Shown piece after piece: positions 1 through 5,962 of a stretch of 11,151 nt of DNA. How positions within the stretch are numbered: position 1 is the first letter of the stretch; each line of letters starts with the position of its first letter. The stretch comes from Candidatus Heimdallarchaeota archaeon. GTDB taxonomy: Archaea > Asgardarchaeota > Heimdallarchaeia > Heimdallarchaeales > Kariarchaeaceae. The notes beneath the pieces are model-generated. The model made no database searches and was not told the DNA's origin. It saw only the letters and a program-made list of their open reading frames with translations. Position numbers and translations under genes: made by a program. The stretch spans positions 1 through 11,151 of the forward strand of contig WAMJ01000064.1 of NCBI GenBank assembly GCA_015522385.1, in the 5' to 3' direction.

Positions 1-45
1 CAAGCTAAGCTGAGAAGATGTAAGAAGCTGAAGAGCTTTCTCCAT
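1..45 (-). CDS. possible 5' end of an unidentified gene, cut by window edge
   Basis: An ATG at 45 opens a minus-strand reading frame that stays open for 15 codons to the window edge (MEKALQLLTSSQLSL). A purine-rich AAAGTGAA sits just upstream but is too close to be a convincing ribosome binding site. It lies 27 bp downstream of the tRNA-Leu on the same strand and could be read from the tRNA promoter. No family can be recognised from 15 residues. The plus strand is also open in one frame from base 1 to a TGA at 61-63, so a gene tail entering from the left is an alternative reading. Low confidence. Confidence 0.22.
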   Translation of the reverse strand, partial: MEKALQLLTSSQLSL

Positions 46-71
46 TTCACTTTGCTTCGTTGATGACAAAA

Positions 72-155
72 TGCGGGAGGTGAGATTTGAACTCACGAAC
101 CACTAAGGACTGGATCCTCATTCCAGCGCCGTTGACCATGCTGGGCGACCCCCGC
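72..155 (-). tRNA. tRNA-Leu (anticodon GAG)
   Basis: On the minus strand this 84-nt stretch folds as a class II tRNA. The acceptor stem pairs GCGGGGG with CTCCCGC (one G-U) and is followed by discriminator A. The anticodon stem CTGGA/TCCAG encloses the 7-nt loop ATGAGGA, giving anticodon GAG, which reads CUC and CUU codons. A long variable arm of the Leu/Ser type follows. The T stem GTGAG/CTCAC holds loop TTCAAAT. The anticodon loop is uninterrupted, so no intron is seen. The 3' CCA is not encoded and must be added by CCA-transferase. A short T-run (TTTTGTC) directly after the gene may end transcription. Confidence 0.95.
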
Positions 156-188
156 TTAAAGGTTGTCTAATATCCATTATTTCCAATC

Positions 189-197
189 ATATTTTAA
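189..197 (-). promoter_or_regulatory. TATA box for tRNA-Leu
   Basis: The minus strand reads TTAAAATAT about 38 bp before the mature 5' end of the tRNA. With the usual archaeal spacing of about 25 bp, transcription would start near 168. That leaves a leader of about 12 nt for RNase P to remove. Position and composition fit; the match to consensus is moderate. Confidence 0.5.
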
Positions 198-263
198 CCT
201 CATCGATATGGACTTCGCAAAAGAGACGAATTTGATCTCTATCTTTATCGGATTGTGGATTGT

Positions 264-2300
264 TTAGACTGGGACATACTTGTCTTTTCGCATAATCCTA
301 AGGATAATGAATCCAACCGATGAAAAACTCACGATCCCGAAACTACCAGCAATGACTACACCAATACTTCCGTCAGAGGACATTTCCACTGGATAGTCGG
401 TTACATTAAGAACTAAGGTTTCCGTGGAAAATACAACTGTTACCGACGGCACAGTCACCATCTTAGAAAAGGTGTAGTTTCCAATTCGTAAGCCTATGTT
501 GATCTCGGTATCTGGAGTGTACAGGACAAGATCCGTGTATTTGGAATATATCTGAATATCCGGGGTATAGGCGGTATAAACAAACACAGGTAGTTCAATA
601 GAATTATATTCTGAGACCTCAATCCTAATTTTCGTATAGTTTGGGTATCCTTCTATCCCTTGGGCATCCCACTTAATGATCGGATCCAAGACCTTGATGA
701 ATATCCTGACACTTGAATTGCCATATCCGTTTTTCGAGAATGTTAAAAGTAAGGTGTTGTTCCCAGATGGGAGGGAGTCAGGAGGAAAAGTGATGTGAGT
801 TTCGTTATAACTGAACTCAACCCCGTTTCCTTCTATAACGATTCGAGGGAAGATCGATACATTTTGTGAATTAACGGTGTATTCAATACTAAAGCTTTGA
901 AATGGATCCATTGTGAATGTCCGTTCCATCAATATTTCAATTGGAGATGAAGGAATGAAAAGATAATATATCACCACATATCCGTCTTTGTTGATACCCA
1001 CAACCTGACTAGATCCATTTGACCACGATACAGGAATGGTGAATGACAATGAATCAGACACGGAAACCTCAACTTTTTCACCGAGTGGTGAAATTAACAA
1101 ACCAAATATTACATCAAAGTCATTATTGATAGAATACGTCTGATTTTGAGCCCCAGAAAATGGCATATTGACCGTAGTGCTATTTAGGGTTCCAGTAAAC
1201 GAAATAGAAATTTCATTTCCACTGGACAAGTTTAAGTCTATGGTACCATAAACAACTCTCCCACCGATATTAGAACGAACATCCATTATGACTGAAGGAA
1301 AGAGCAACTCATTCATTAGGTGGATTGAAACTGATGGCAGTACAACAGTCCCAGAGACAGAGACCCCCCCGTATCTAAAATCTAAGTTCAGATCTGCTGG
1401 AATAAGCTTATCCCAAGTTCGTCTATAGATTATTTTAAGTAATGATGATTCAGGTAATGTGATATTTAGACGTGTGTCTTTAGGGAGGGAAAAGCTGGAT
1501 CCCTTGACAAGCCGATTATCTATTTGAGACAGAGGTAAGTACCGGGAAATATCAAGAGAAGCAAAAGTAAATGAGATATTAATACCATTCGGGCGATATG
1601 CAAAGATTGTGAGATACTCGATTGTAAGATCACTGTCTGTACCTATATCTGCTTTGATCTGGCTAGAATTGAATGTATAAGGAAGACCTTTTTCAATATA
1701 GAATGTTCTCTCTGTAGACGGAGAATTCGTATTTTCGAAAGTACTTCTTGTAGAATTGCTCAAATCCAGAAGAAAAACGTAGAAGAATTCATATCCGTCA
1801 ACCCTGAACCGAATTTCCATCTCAAGGAGAGCAAATTCGTCCTCCATATAGGGAAAATTGACACTCTCGAGCTGAAAGGATATTGTATCTCTCGGGTCAT
1901 TGAAGCTCATATTTAATGACTGATCGAATCTAGCAAGTACACCACCGGTGAAATTCATACTTAGAGTATTTTGGGAGATATTCATCCCAAAATCACTACT
2001 CATATTTGAATATGGCCAAACCCCTGATGAGATATCAATCTGGCTTTGTGAGAGAGATGAATTTTCTACTTCTATTGTAGATGTATAAGGGCGATCACCT
2101 ATCACAAAACCATCGGAGGTGTTGGCTTCGAGAACATCACCGACCCGGTGTGTTAGGTTAGTCGCAAGTGACGGAGTGGGAAGTAGTTCTACCCCGAGAG
2201 GGGCTTTATTTCCTGAATCTCCAACACTGTGAACTGAGTTACTGAGAGGTGTGAAAATTAGTATGACCCCTATAAAGATCACCGTCGATTTGGTCTTCAT
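264..2300 (-). CDS. signal-peptide-bearing, heavily N-glycosylated cell-surface protein with C-terminal membrane anchor
   Basis: No family is recognised for this 678-residue protein, but its architecture is clear. Residues 1-26 form a Sec-type signal peptide (KTK followed by a hydrophobic stretch ending near SNSVHS). Residues about 646-667 form a single membrane helix, followed by a short basic tail, RIMRKDKYVPV, expected in the cytoplasm. The roughly 620 residues between are rich in Ser, Thr, Asn and alternating hydrophobic residues, as in stacked beta-sandwich extracellular domains. There are no cysteines. I count 22 Asn-X-Ser/Thr sequons spread over its length, so dense archaeal N-glycosylation is likely. 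The C-terminal third (from about residue 470) looks like Ig- or cadherin-like repeats, but this is by eye. The ATG at 2300 is supported by a TATA box 25 bp upstream, which would give a leaderless mRNA. It could be a minor S-layer component, adhesin or receptor; the sequence does not decide. Confidence 0.85.
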   Translation of the reverse strand: MKTKSTVIFIGVILIFTPLSNSVHSVGDSGNKAPLGVELLPTPSLATNLTHRVGDVLEANTSDGFVIGDRPYTSTIEVENSSLSQSQIDISSGVWPYSNMSSDFGMNISQNTLSMNFTGGVLARFDQSLNMSFNDPRDTISFQLESVNFPYMEDEFALLEMEIRFRVDGYEFFYVFLLDLSNSTRSTFENTNSPSTERTFYIEKGLPYTFNSSQIKADIGTDSDLTIEYLTIFAYRPNGINISFTFASLDISRYLPLSQIDNRLVKGSSFSLPKDTRLNITLPESSLLKIIYRRTWDKLIPADLNLDFRYGGVSVSGTVVLPSVSIHLMNELLFPSVIMDVRSNIGGRVVYGTIDLNLSSGNEISISFTGTLNSTTVNMPFSGAQNQTYSINNDFDVIFGLLISPLGEKVEVSVSDSLSFTIPVSWSNGSSQVVGINKDGYVVIYYLFIPSSPIEILMERTFTMDPFQSFSIEYTVNSQNVSIFPRIVIEGNGVEFSYNETHITFPPDSLPSGNNTLLLTFSKNGYGNSSVRIFIKVLDPIIKWDAQGIEGYPNYTKIRIEVSEYNSIELPVFVYTAYTPDIQIYSKYTDLVLYTPDTEINIGLRIGNYTFSKMVTVPSVTVVFSTETLVLNVTDYPVEMSSDGSIGVVIAGSFGIVSFSSVGFIILRIMRKDKYVPV

Positions 2301-2320
2301 TGATATTTGTTTAGAAACTG

Positions 2321-2329
2321 TTATTTATA
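2321..2329 (-). promoter_or_regulatory. TATA box of the surface-protein gene
   Basis: TATAAATAA on the minus strand is centred 25 bp before the ATG at 2300, which predicts transcription starting at the start codon. The plus-strand reading, TTATTTATA, also resembles a TATA box, so the element might in addition drive nob1 with a start near 2350. Confidence 0.65.
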
Positions 2330-2353
2330 CTCCTGAAAGTAAGTTTCCAAGAG

Positions 2354-2361
2354 CTTATCAA
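2354..2361 (+). promoter_or_regulatory. weak TATA-like element for nob1
   Basis: CTTATCAA is centred about 26 bp before the GTG at 2384, the spacing expected for a leaderless transcript. The match to consensus is poor. A leadered transcript from the TATA-like element at 2321-2329, using the purine-rich GGGAGA or GAGAG upstream of the GTG, is the alternative. Confidence 0.3.
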
Positions 2362-2383
2362 ACAGGGAGAATAGAAGAGAGAT

Positions 2384-2875
2384 GTGAACATAGTCCTTGA
2401 TTCAGGCATATTTATGCACCGTAGTTCGATACCGCCCGAGATTGATGCATCTAGGATTTATATCACGCCCGAGATTGAAGATGAAATTATCTCTATGACT
2501 AGTGAGTTAGTCTATACGGTTTTTCGATCTAAATTCAATGTAAGCGTTACAAGTGCCTCACCCTATGTGATTGACTTAATTAAAACTAAGGCGAAAGCAG
2601 TAGGAGAATACAAGCTTTCAGCACCAGATATTTCAGTTTTGGCACTAGCGTGGGAAATTTCACAGGAAGAGGAGACTCTCCTTCTCTCCGATGATTACGG
2701 AGTACGAAATATTGCAAGAATTATGGGAGTACGATGTCGAGGTGTCAATAAACATAAACATATCAGAGTAAGAAACTACTATTTCATCTGCAAAGCATGT
2801 GGTTCAGAAATCAGGGACGCTGAAGGAGAATGCGATACCTGTGGATCTCAAAGTTTTCTGCGAAGATATTCTTGA
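2384..2875 (+). CDS. nob1: rRNA maturation endonuclease Nob1 (PIN domain plus zinc ribbon)
   Basis: Nob1 cuts the 3' end of pre-16S rRNA late in small-subunit assembly. The 163-residue product has the two expected domains. An N-terminal PIN nuclease spans residues 1 to about 120 and a C-terminal zinc ribbon about 130-163. PIN acidic residues are visible at D6 (VLDSG), in the TPEIEDEI segment (29-36), at D82 (APDISVLALA) and at D103/D104 (LSDDYGVRNIA). The zinc ribbon has C136-x2-C139 and C150-x2-C153. Length matches archaeal Nob1 of about 160 residues. Translation must start at GTG 2384, because the overlapping ATG at 2382 is followed directly by TGA. rpl30e follows on the same strand but with its own TATA box, so the two ribosome-related genes are neighbours rather than a strict operon. 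Confidence 0.93.
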   Translation: MNIVLDSGIFMHRSSIPPEIDASRIYITPEIEDEIISMTSELVYTVFRSKFNVSVTSASPYVIDLIKTKAKAVGEYKLSAPDISVLALAWEISQEEETLLLSDDYGVRNIARIMGVRCRGVNKHKHIRVRNYYFICKACGSEIRDAEGECDTCGSQSFLRRYS

Positions 2876-2900
2876 GGTCGCGAAAATCTCTTTCTAAAGC

Positions 2901-2910
2901 TTTAAATTTA
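2901..2910 (+). promoter_or_regulatory. TATA box for rpl30e
   Basis: TTTAAATTTA in the short gap after nob1 is a good archaeal TATA element. It predicts transcription starting near 2930, about 28 nt before the preferred ATG at 2958. A weaker TATA-like TGTAATAAAC at 2929-2938 would make the ATG at 2958 leaderless. Confidence 0.5.
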
Positions 2911-2957
2911 CCGACCACCGACAGATGCTTGTAATAAACAAGGCTGTGAGCTTTATT

Positions 2958-3257
2958 ATGGTAGACTTAGATAAGAGCATTAGTGTTGCAATAAAATCTG
3001 GAGAGACTCAACTCGGAATTAATTCGGCAATTCGTGCGGCAAAAATGGCAACTGCAAAACTTATTGTCATCGCAGCGAACACACCTGAACAGGAAAAAGA
3101 AGATCTAAAGTATTACGCAGATCTTTCAGGGATCCCGATTGTTGAATACCCTAAATCTTCTCAGGAGTTAGGGATTATTTGTGGGAGAGCACACCTTACA
3201 TCTGCAGTTTCCATTATGACACCAGGGGATTCAGATATTCTGGATCTAATTGAATAA
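2958..3257 (+). CDS. rpl30e: ribosomal protein L30e
   Basis: L30e is a large-subunit ribosomal protein of the L7Ae/L30e/S12e fold that binds kink-turn RNA. The 99-residue product matches the family along its length: VDLDKSISVAIKSGETQLG at the N terminus, then AKLIVIAANTPEQEKEDLKYYA, SGIPIVEYPKSSQELG, and the C-terminal TPGDSDILDLIE. The frame is open upstream to an ATG at 2925, which would add 11 residues. I prefer ATG 2958 because archaeal L30e normally begins with MVDL or similar, and because the TATA box at 2901-2910 would start the mRNA at about 2930, downstream of the earlier ATG. The gene ends one base before the stop of the convergent endA gene. Confidence 0.92.
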   Translation: MVDLDKSISVAIKSGETQLGINSAIRAAKMATAKLIVIAANTPEQEKEDLKYYADLSGIPIVEYPKSSQELGIICGRAHLTSAVSIMTPGDSDILDLIE

Positions 3258-3258
3258 T

Positions 3259-3777
3259 CTAGTTTGTATTTAGAACAAACGACGAAACCCTCATGTACGA
3301 GACATCACCACTTGAGTCAACTAGACCTATGACGAGTGATTTTTTTGCTCGATTAGACTTGTCCATCAGTACCTGTAAATCTTTAATCGGGATATTTTGT
3401 CCTTCTCTTAATGGATGGACATAGTGTAAAGCACGAAGATTCTCTTTCTTCTGCCCTCTTCCATAAAGTCTGAAGAACCTTGGCAAGCCATGGTTAATTC
3501 CGACGATATATCCCCTAAATCGAAGATCCTTGTAGATAAGATAATAACTCATAAAATCCGGATCTAATCTGGCAAATAACGATGCAATATCAGCAATATT
3601 CATAGGAGGATCCATGCAAATTTTCCCTAGCTCAAGTAAATGAAGAGTTTCGAATGAGGTCAGGTTTAACATCCCCCCCTTCATTGGGGTCCCATATCTG
3701 CCAAGATTATAGAGCTTAATTGCATGATTACCAGTTGCAATACACTGGTTCTCATCGGTGATGTGGACAGGGATCAC
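3259..3777 (-). CDS. endA: tRNA-splicing endonuclease (EndA) homologue with an altered active site
   Basis: EndA cuts the bulge-helix-bulge at tRNA and rRNA introns. This 172-residue protein has the size of the single-unit EndA that forms homotetramers or pairs with a second subunit. The N-terminal domain is residues 1 to about 72. The nuclease domain begins at YYLIYKDLRFRGYIVG (78-93) and continues through FRLYGRG (102-108) to KKSLVIGLVDSSGDVSY. Aligned without gaps to the Methanocaldococcus jannaschii enzyme as I remember it, catalytic Tyr115 and Lys156 correspond to Y105 and K146. Catalytic His125 falls on R115, with histidines only at 118 and 121. The GADF motif before FRLY is also changed, to LPRF. 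The protein may therefore be a variant enzyme or a subunit needing a partner. The start is a GTG at 3777 with a weak TATA-like element 25 bp upstream. The divergent neighbour is taw2, another tRNA gene. Confidence 0.85.
   Translation of the reverse strand: MIPVHITDENQCIATGNHAIKLYNLGRYGTPMKGGMLNLTSFETLHLLELGKICMDPPMNIADIASLFARLDPDFMSYYLIYKDLRFRGYIVGINHGLPRFFRLYGRGQKKENLRALHYVHPLREGQNIPIKDLQVLMDKSNRAKKSLVIGLVDSSGDVSYMRVSSFVLNTN
3340..3346 (+). terminator. possible U-run terminator for rpl30e
   Basis: A run of seven T on the plus strand lies about 83 nt past the rpl30e stop, inside the convergent endA gene. Archaeal termination uses U-tracts, and rpl30e has no intergenic space of its own, so this is the first candidate site. 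The run could equally be a chance result of endA codon use. Confidence 0.25.
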
Positions 3778-3794
3778 AAAATATCAGTTAAGCG

Positions 3795-3809
3795 GAGTTT
3801 CTTAAACTC
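3795..3809. promoter_or_regulatory. palindrome overlapping the endA promoter
   Basis: GAGTTT-CTT-AAACTC is a perfect 6-bp inverted repeat with a 3-nt centre. It covers the TATA-like TTTAAGAAA (minus strand, 3798-3806) that lies 25 bp before the endA GTG. It could be a repressor site that shuts off endA. Its small size means chance cannot be excluded. Confidence 0.3.
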
Positions 3810-3871
3810 AAGGATACAGTAGAATCAATACGGAACTGAGAAATACGGTAGCAATATCATTGATTTAGAAG

Positions 3872-4636
3872 ATGTCTGATAATATGGCTTACTACTTGAA
3901 GAGCTATTTTAGGATAGGCAACCAGCTGATAGTCCGAAAAAAACCTCCTTATGAGATTGCGCAAAGAATTGTTGATCGATTTCCTTGGGTAGAAGGGGTA
4001 TATTTCTACCAAGCAATTTATGGGGAAGAGCGGGTTCCTCAAATTATACATTTGGCAGGAAAGGATAAGCCTGATGTCATGCACAAAGAGAATGGGGTGT
4101 TCTATCTGTTCAATATATACCAAACTATGCTGTCACCTGGAAACACTTATCTGCGAAAATTATTAGTTGACATAACATCTCTAAAGGAGAATCTTTTGGA
4201 CATGTTTGCTGCAGTGGGGAATCTCTCCCTCCAGCCTACATACTATAATAAATGCAATCTTATAGCAGTTGAAAAGAGTCCAAGTACTTTCAAGTCTCTA
4301 CAAAAAACAATGAAGTTTAATGGGATTATTCCTAAAAAACTCGTTAATATTGACTCAAGACATCTTCAATTGAAAAATTGGGCAGATACTGTCTTCTTGG
4401 GATACCATAATTTAGATTTCAAACATGTTCAAACAGCAGTAAAGGCCGCAAAGTCATATGCAAAGCTCCACTTTCACCCAATTGCCAAAAAGGGGGCAGA
4501 GCAGGACTGGATTGACATTTACTCGAAGTGGATATCGTCTTGTGGAGCCACATCAGAAGTTGACAATGTTTTTCATGTGAAAAAGTTCTCACCTGGACAG
4601 AGTCACTACTTAATCGTCATATCGATTCGAAAATAA
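3872..4636 (+). CDS. taw2: Taw2-type tRNA(Phe) wyosine aminocarboxypropyltransferase (Trm5/TYW2 family)
   Basis: This 254-residue protein belongs to the Trm5/TYW2 (Met-10-like) SAM-binding family that modifies the base next to the anticodon of tRNA-Phe. Taw2 moves the aminocarboxypropyl group of SAM onto the wyosine precursor. The family motifs are in order: FNIYQTMLSPGN (80-91), the SAM loop LLDMFAAVGNLSL (108-120), AVEKSPSTFKSLQKTMKFN (132-150), DSR (161-163), WADTVFLGYHN (170-180) and LHFHP (199-203). SPGN at 88-91, where Trm5 usually has SPRL, is the reason for choosing Taw2 over Trm5. Several motif positions are unusual: MLSPGN rather than MFSPGN, and AAVGNLSL rather than AGIGYFTL. The N-terminal domain is short, as in other archaeal members. 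The stop lies 3 bp from the stop of convergent rfcS. Trm5 or a divergent paralogue remains possible. Confidence 0.78.
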   Translation: MSDNMAYYLKSYFRIGNQLIVRKKPPYEIAQRIVDRFPWVEGVYFYQAIYGEERVPQIIHLAGKDKPDVMHKENGVFYLFNIYQTMLSPGNTYLRKLLVDITSLKENLLDMFAAVGNLSLQPTYYNKCNLIAVEKSPSTFKSLQKTMKFNGIIPKKLVNIDSRHLQLKNWADTVFLGYHNLDFKHVQTAVKAAKSYAKLHFHPIAKKGAEQDWIDIYSKWISSCGATSEVDNVFHVKKFSPGQSHYLIVISIRK

Positions 4637-4639
4637 TGT

Positions 4640-5593
4640 CTAGTTAGCCACAATTCTGGCCAATACCACGGATATCTGAATATCAGGGGAAGCACCTTCA
4701 GTAAGTCGGTAATCAATTTCTGCAAGAAGCTCCATGATCTCCATTTTCTTAATATCGGAAAAATTCATCTTAGGGGTAAGGTTGTACAATTCACGGATTA
4801 TATCTTCACCAGGCACTCCCTTGACATATATTTGATCAAGTAACTTCTTTCTCGCTTGTTCAAAGTCTGTCTTGGCAAGGTCAACTACCTCTCTGACCTC
4901 CTTTGGATCAATACCACCTGTGGTCTCATAGATTGCCTTTGCAGTGACATTGCTACTAAGACTCGATGCCGCTTGGAGCACATTGATTGCCTTCCGCATA
5001 TCTCCTTTACTGACGTTCAACAGAGTCTCTATTCCTTCAGGAGTGATGGTCACTTTTTCCTTTTTTGCAATAAGCAAGATCTGTTGTTTGATTTCTGAGT
5101 TAGGTAAAGGGCTAAATCTAAAATATGCACATCGTGATTGGATAGGCTCGATTATTCTACCGGGATAATTGCAGAGGAGAACGAAGCGAGAAGTCTCAAC
5201 ATATCTCTCCATTGTCCGTCTTAATGCCTGCTGAGCCGCTGCAGTTAGGGCGTCTGCCTCATCAAGGACAATGATCTTAAAAGGTGCATTTCCTGATGGA
5301 ACCGTCATTGCAAAATCTTTCACCTGATTTCGAATGGTATCAATCCCTCGGTCATCTGAGGCATTCAGCTCCAAAAGATTCTCATTCAGACTTCCATTGG
5401 TATAGATTTCTGCGGCTAGAGCCAGAACAGCGGTTGTTTTCCCCGTTCCAGGAGGACCTGCAAAAAGGAGGTGAGGGAGCGACCCAGACTGGACAAAACC
5501 CATTAGTTTATTCTTTATCTCGTCCTGCCCTATAATCTCGCTGATGCGGTGTGGTCGATATTTTTCAACCCACATCTTATCCATGACACTCAT
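4640..5593 (-). CDS. rfcS: replication factor C small subunit (clamp-loader ATPase)
   Basis: RfcS works with the RFC large subunit to load the PCNA sliding clamp onto primer-template DNA. The 317-residue product has the RFC signatures: WVEKYRP (8-14), Walker A GPPGTGKT (46-53), LNASDDRGID (76-85), Walker B VLDEAD (109-114), LRRTMERY (124-131), sensor 1 LLCNYPGRIIEP (139-150), and the arginine-finger motif SRC (153-155). Length is normal, and a C-terminal oligomerisation domain follows. ATG 5593 is chosen over the TTG one codon upstream because a GGTGA Shine-Dalgarno (5600-5604) sits 6 nt before it. It is the last gene of a unit with orc1 and a winged-helix gene. The large-subunit gene, often next to rfcS in archaea, is absent here. 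Confidence 0.96.
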   Translation of the reverse strand: MSVMDKMWVEKYRPHRISEIIGQDEIKNKLMGFVQSGSLPHLLFAGPPGTGKTTAVLALAAEIYTNGSLNENLLELNASDDRGIDTIRNQVKDFAMTVPSGNAPFKIIVLDEADALTAAAQQALRRTMERYVETSRFVLLCNYPGRIIEPIQSRCAYFRFSPLPNSEIKQQILLIAKKEKVTITPEGIETLLNVSKGDMRKAINVLQAASSLSSNVTAKAIYETTGGIDPKEVREVVDLAKTDFEQARKKLLDQIYVKGVPGEDIIRELYNLTPKMNFSDIKKMEIMELLAEIDYRLTEGASPDIQISVVLARIVAN

Positions 5594-5599
5594 CAAATT

Positions 5600-5604
5600 T
5601 CACC
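5600..5604 (-). promoter_or_regulatory. Shine-Dalgarno of rfcS
   Basis: GGTGA on the minus strand, in the context AAAAAGGTGAAATTTG, lies 6 nt before ATG 5593. It matches the archaeal anti-Shine-Dalgarno and decides the start against the upstream TTG. It fits an operon-internal gene that needs its own ribosome binding site. Confidence 0.7.
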
Positions 5605-5645
5605 TTTTTCTTGGAAATTTATCTCTTTCCTTTCAGAGGGAATGA

Positions 5646-5933
5646 TTACCCAATCGCGAAAACCTCATAGCTACTCTTCCATTCTTTGAGAAAAACCTTT
5701 ATCCGCCTACCAGCTTCCGAGTCAAGGTTGTAGGATATTATCCGTATCCTGCCAAAGCGTTTTTCTTGGAGAATTCCTAGGTCTATCATCTCCGCGATAT
5801 GATCATTCATCTTAGAGTGGTTTATCCCAGTTCCACGAGAGAGCGCAGTGATGTTCAGTTCGTTACTGTTCGCGAGGAGAAGAAGTAAGCGAACTTTTCC
5901 AACACTACCAAATACCTCTTGGAGATCTGGCAA
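5646..5933 (-). CDS. small winged-helix DNA-binding protein between orc1 and rfcS
   Basis: This 95-residue protein has a single winged helix-turn-helix of the ArsR/MarR-like archaeal type. Residues 4-21 form the first helix (LQEVFGSVGKVRLLLLLA), 27-51 the helix-turn-helix (NITALSRGTGINHSKMNDHIAEMID), and 56-66 the wing (QEKRFGRIRII). A helix, AGRRIKVFLKEWKSSYEVF, closes the protein and may dimerise. There is no ligand- or metal-binding domain. The start is uncertain: the only NTG codon in frame before the domain is TTG 5933, and no Shine-Dalgarno lies at normal distance. It is 29 bp after orc1 and 52 bp before rfcS, all on one strand. It could regulate the operon or bind DNA in replication; neither is shown by the sequence. 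Confidence 0.82.
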   Translation of the reverse strand: MPDLQEVFGSVGKVRLLLLLANSNELNITALSRGTGINHSKMNDHIAEMIDLGILQEKRFGRIRIISYNLDSEAGRRIKVFLKEWKSSYEVFAIG

Positions 5934-5962
5934 AGAGTTTACTACTATTTGGTTTTCTACCT

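Noticed and set aside
72..155. Intron in the tRNA-Leu
   Set aside because: The anticodon stem and loop are continuous (CTGGA, 7-nt loop, TCCAG), leaving no room for an insertion.
3857..4123. 88-codon minus-strand open frame
   Set aside because: It is antisense to the N-terminal part of taw2, which has clear family motifs in the plus strand.
5284..5535. 83-codon plus-strand open frame
   Set aside because: It is antisense to the Walker A/B region of rfcS, which is clearly coding on the other strand.
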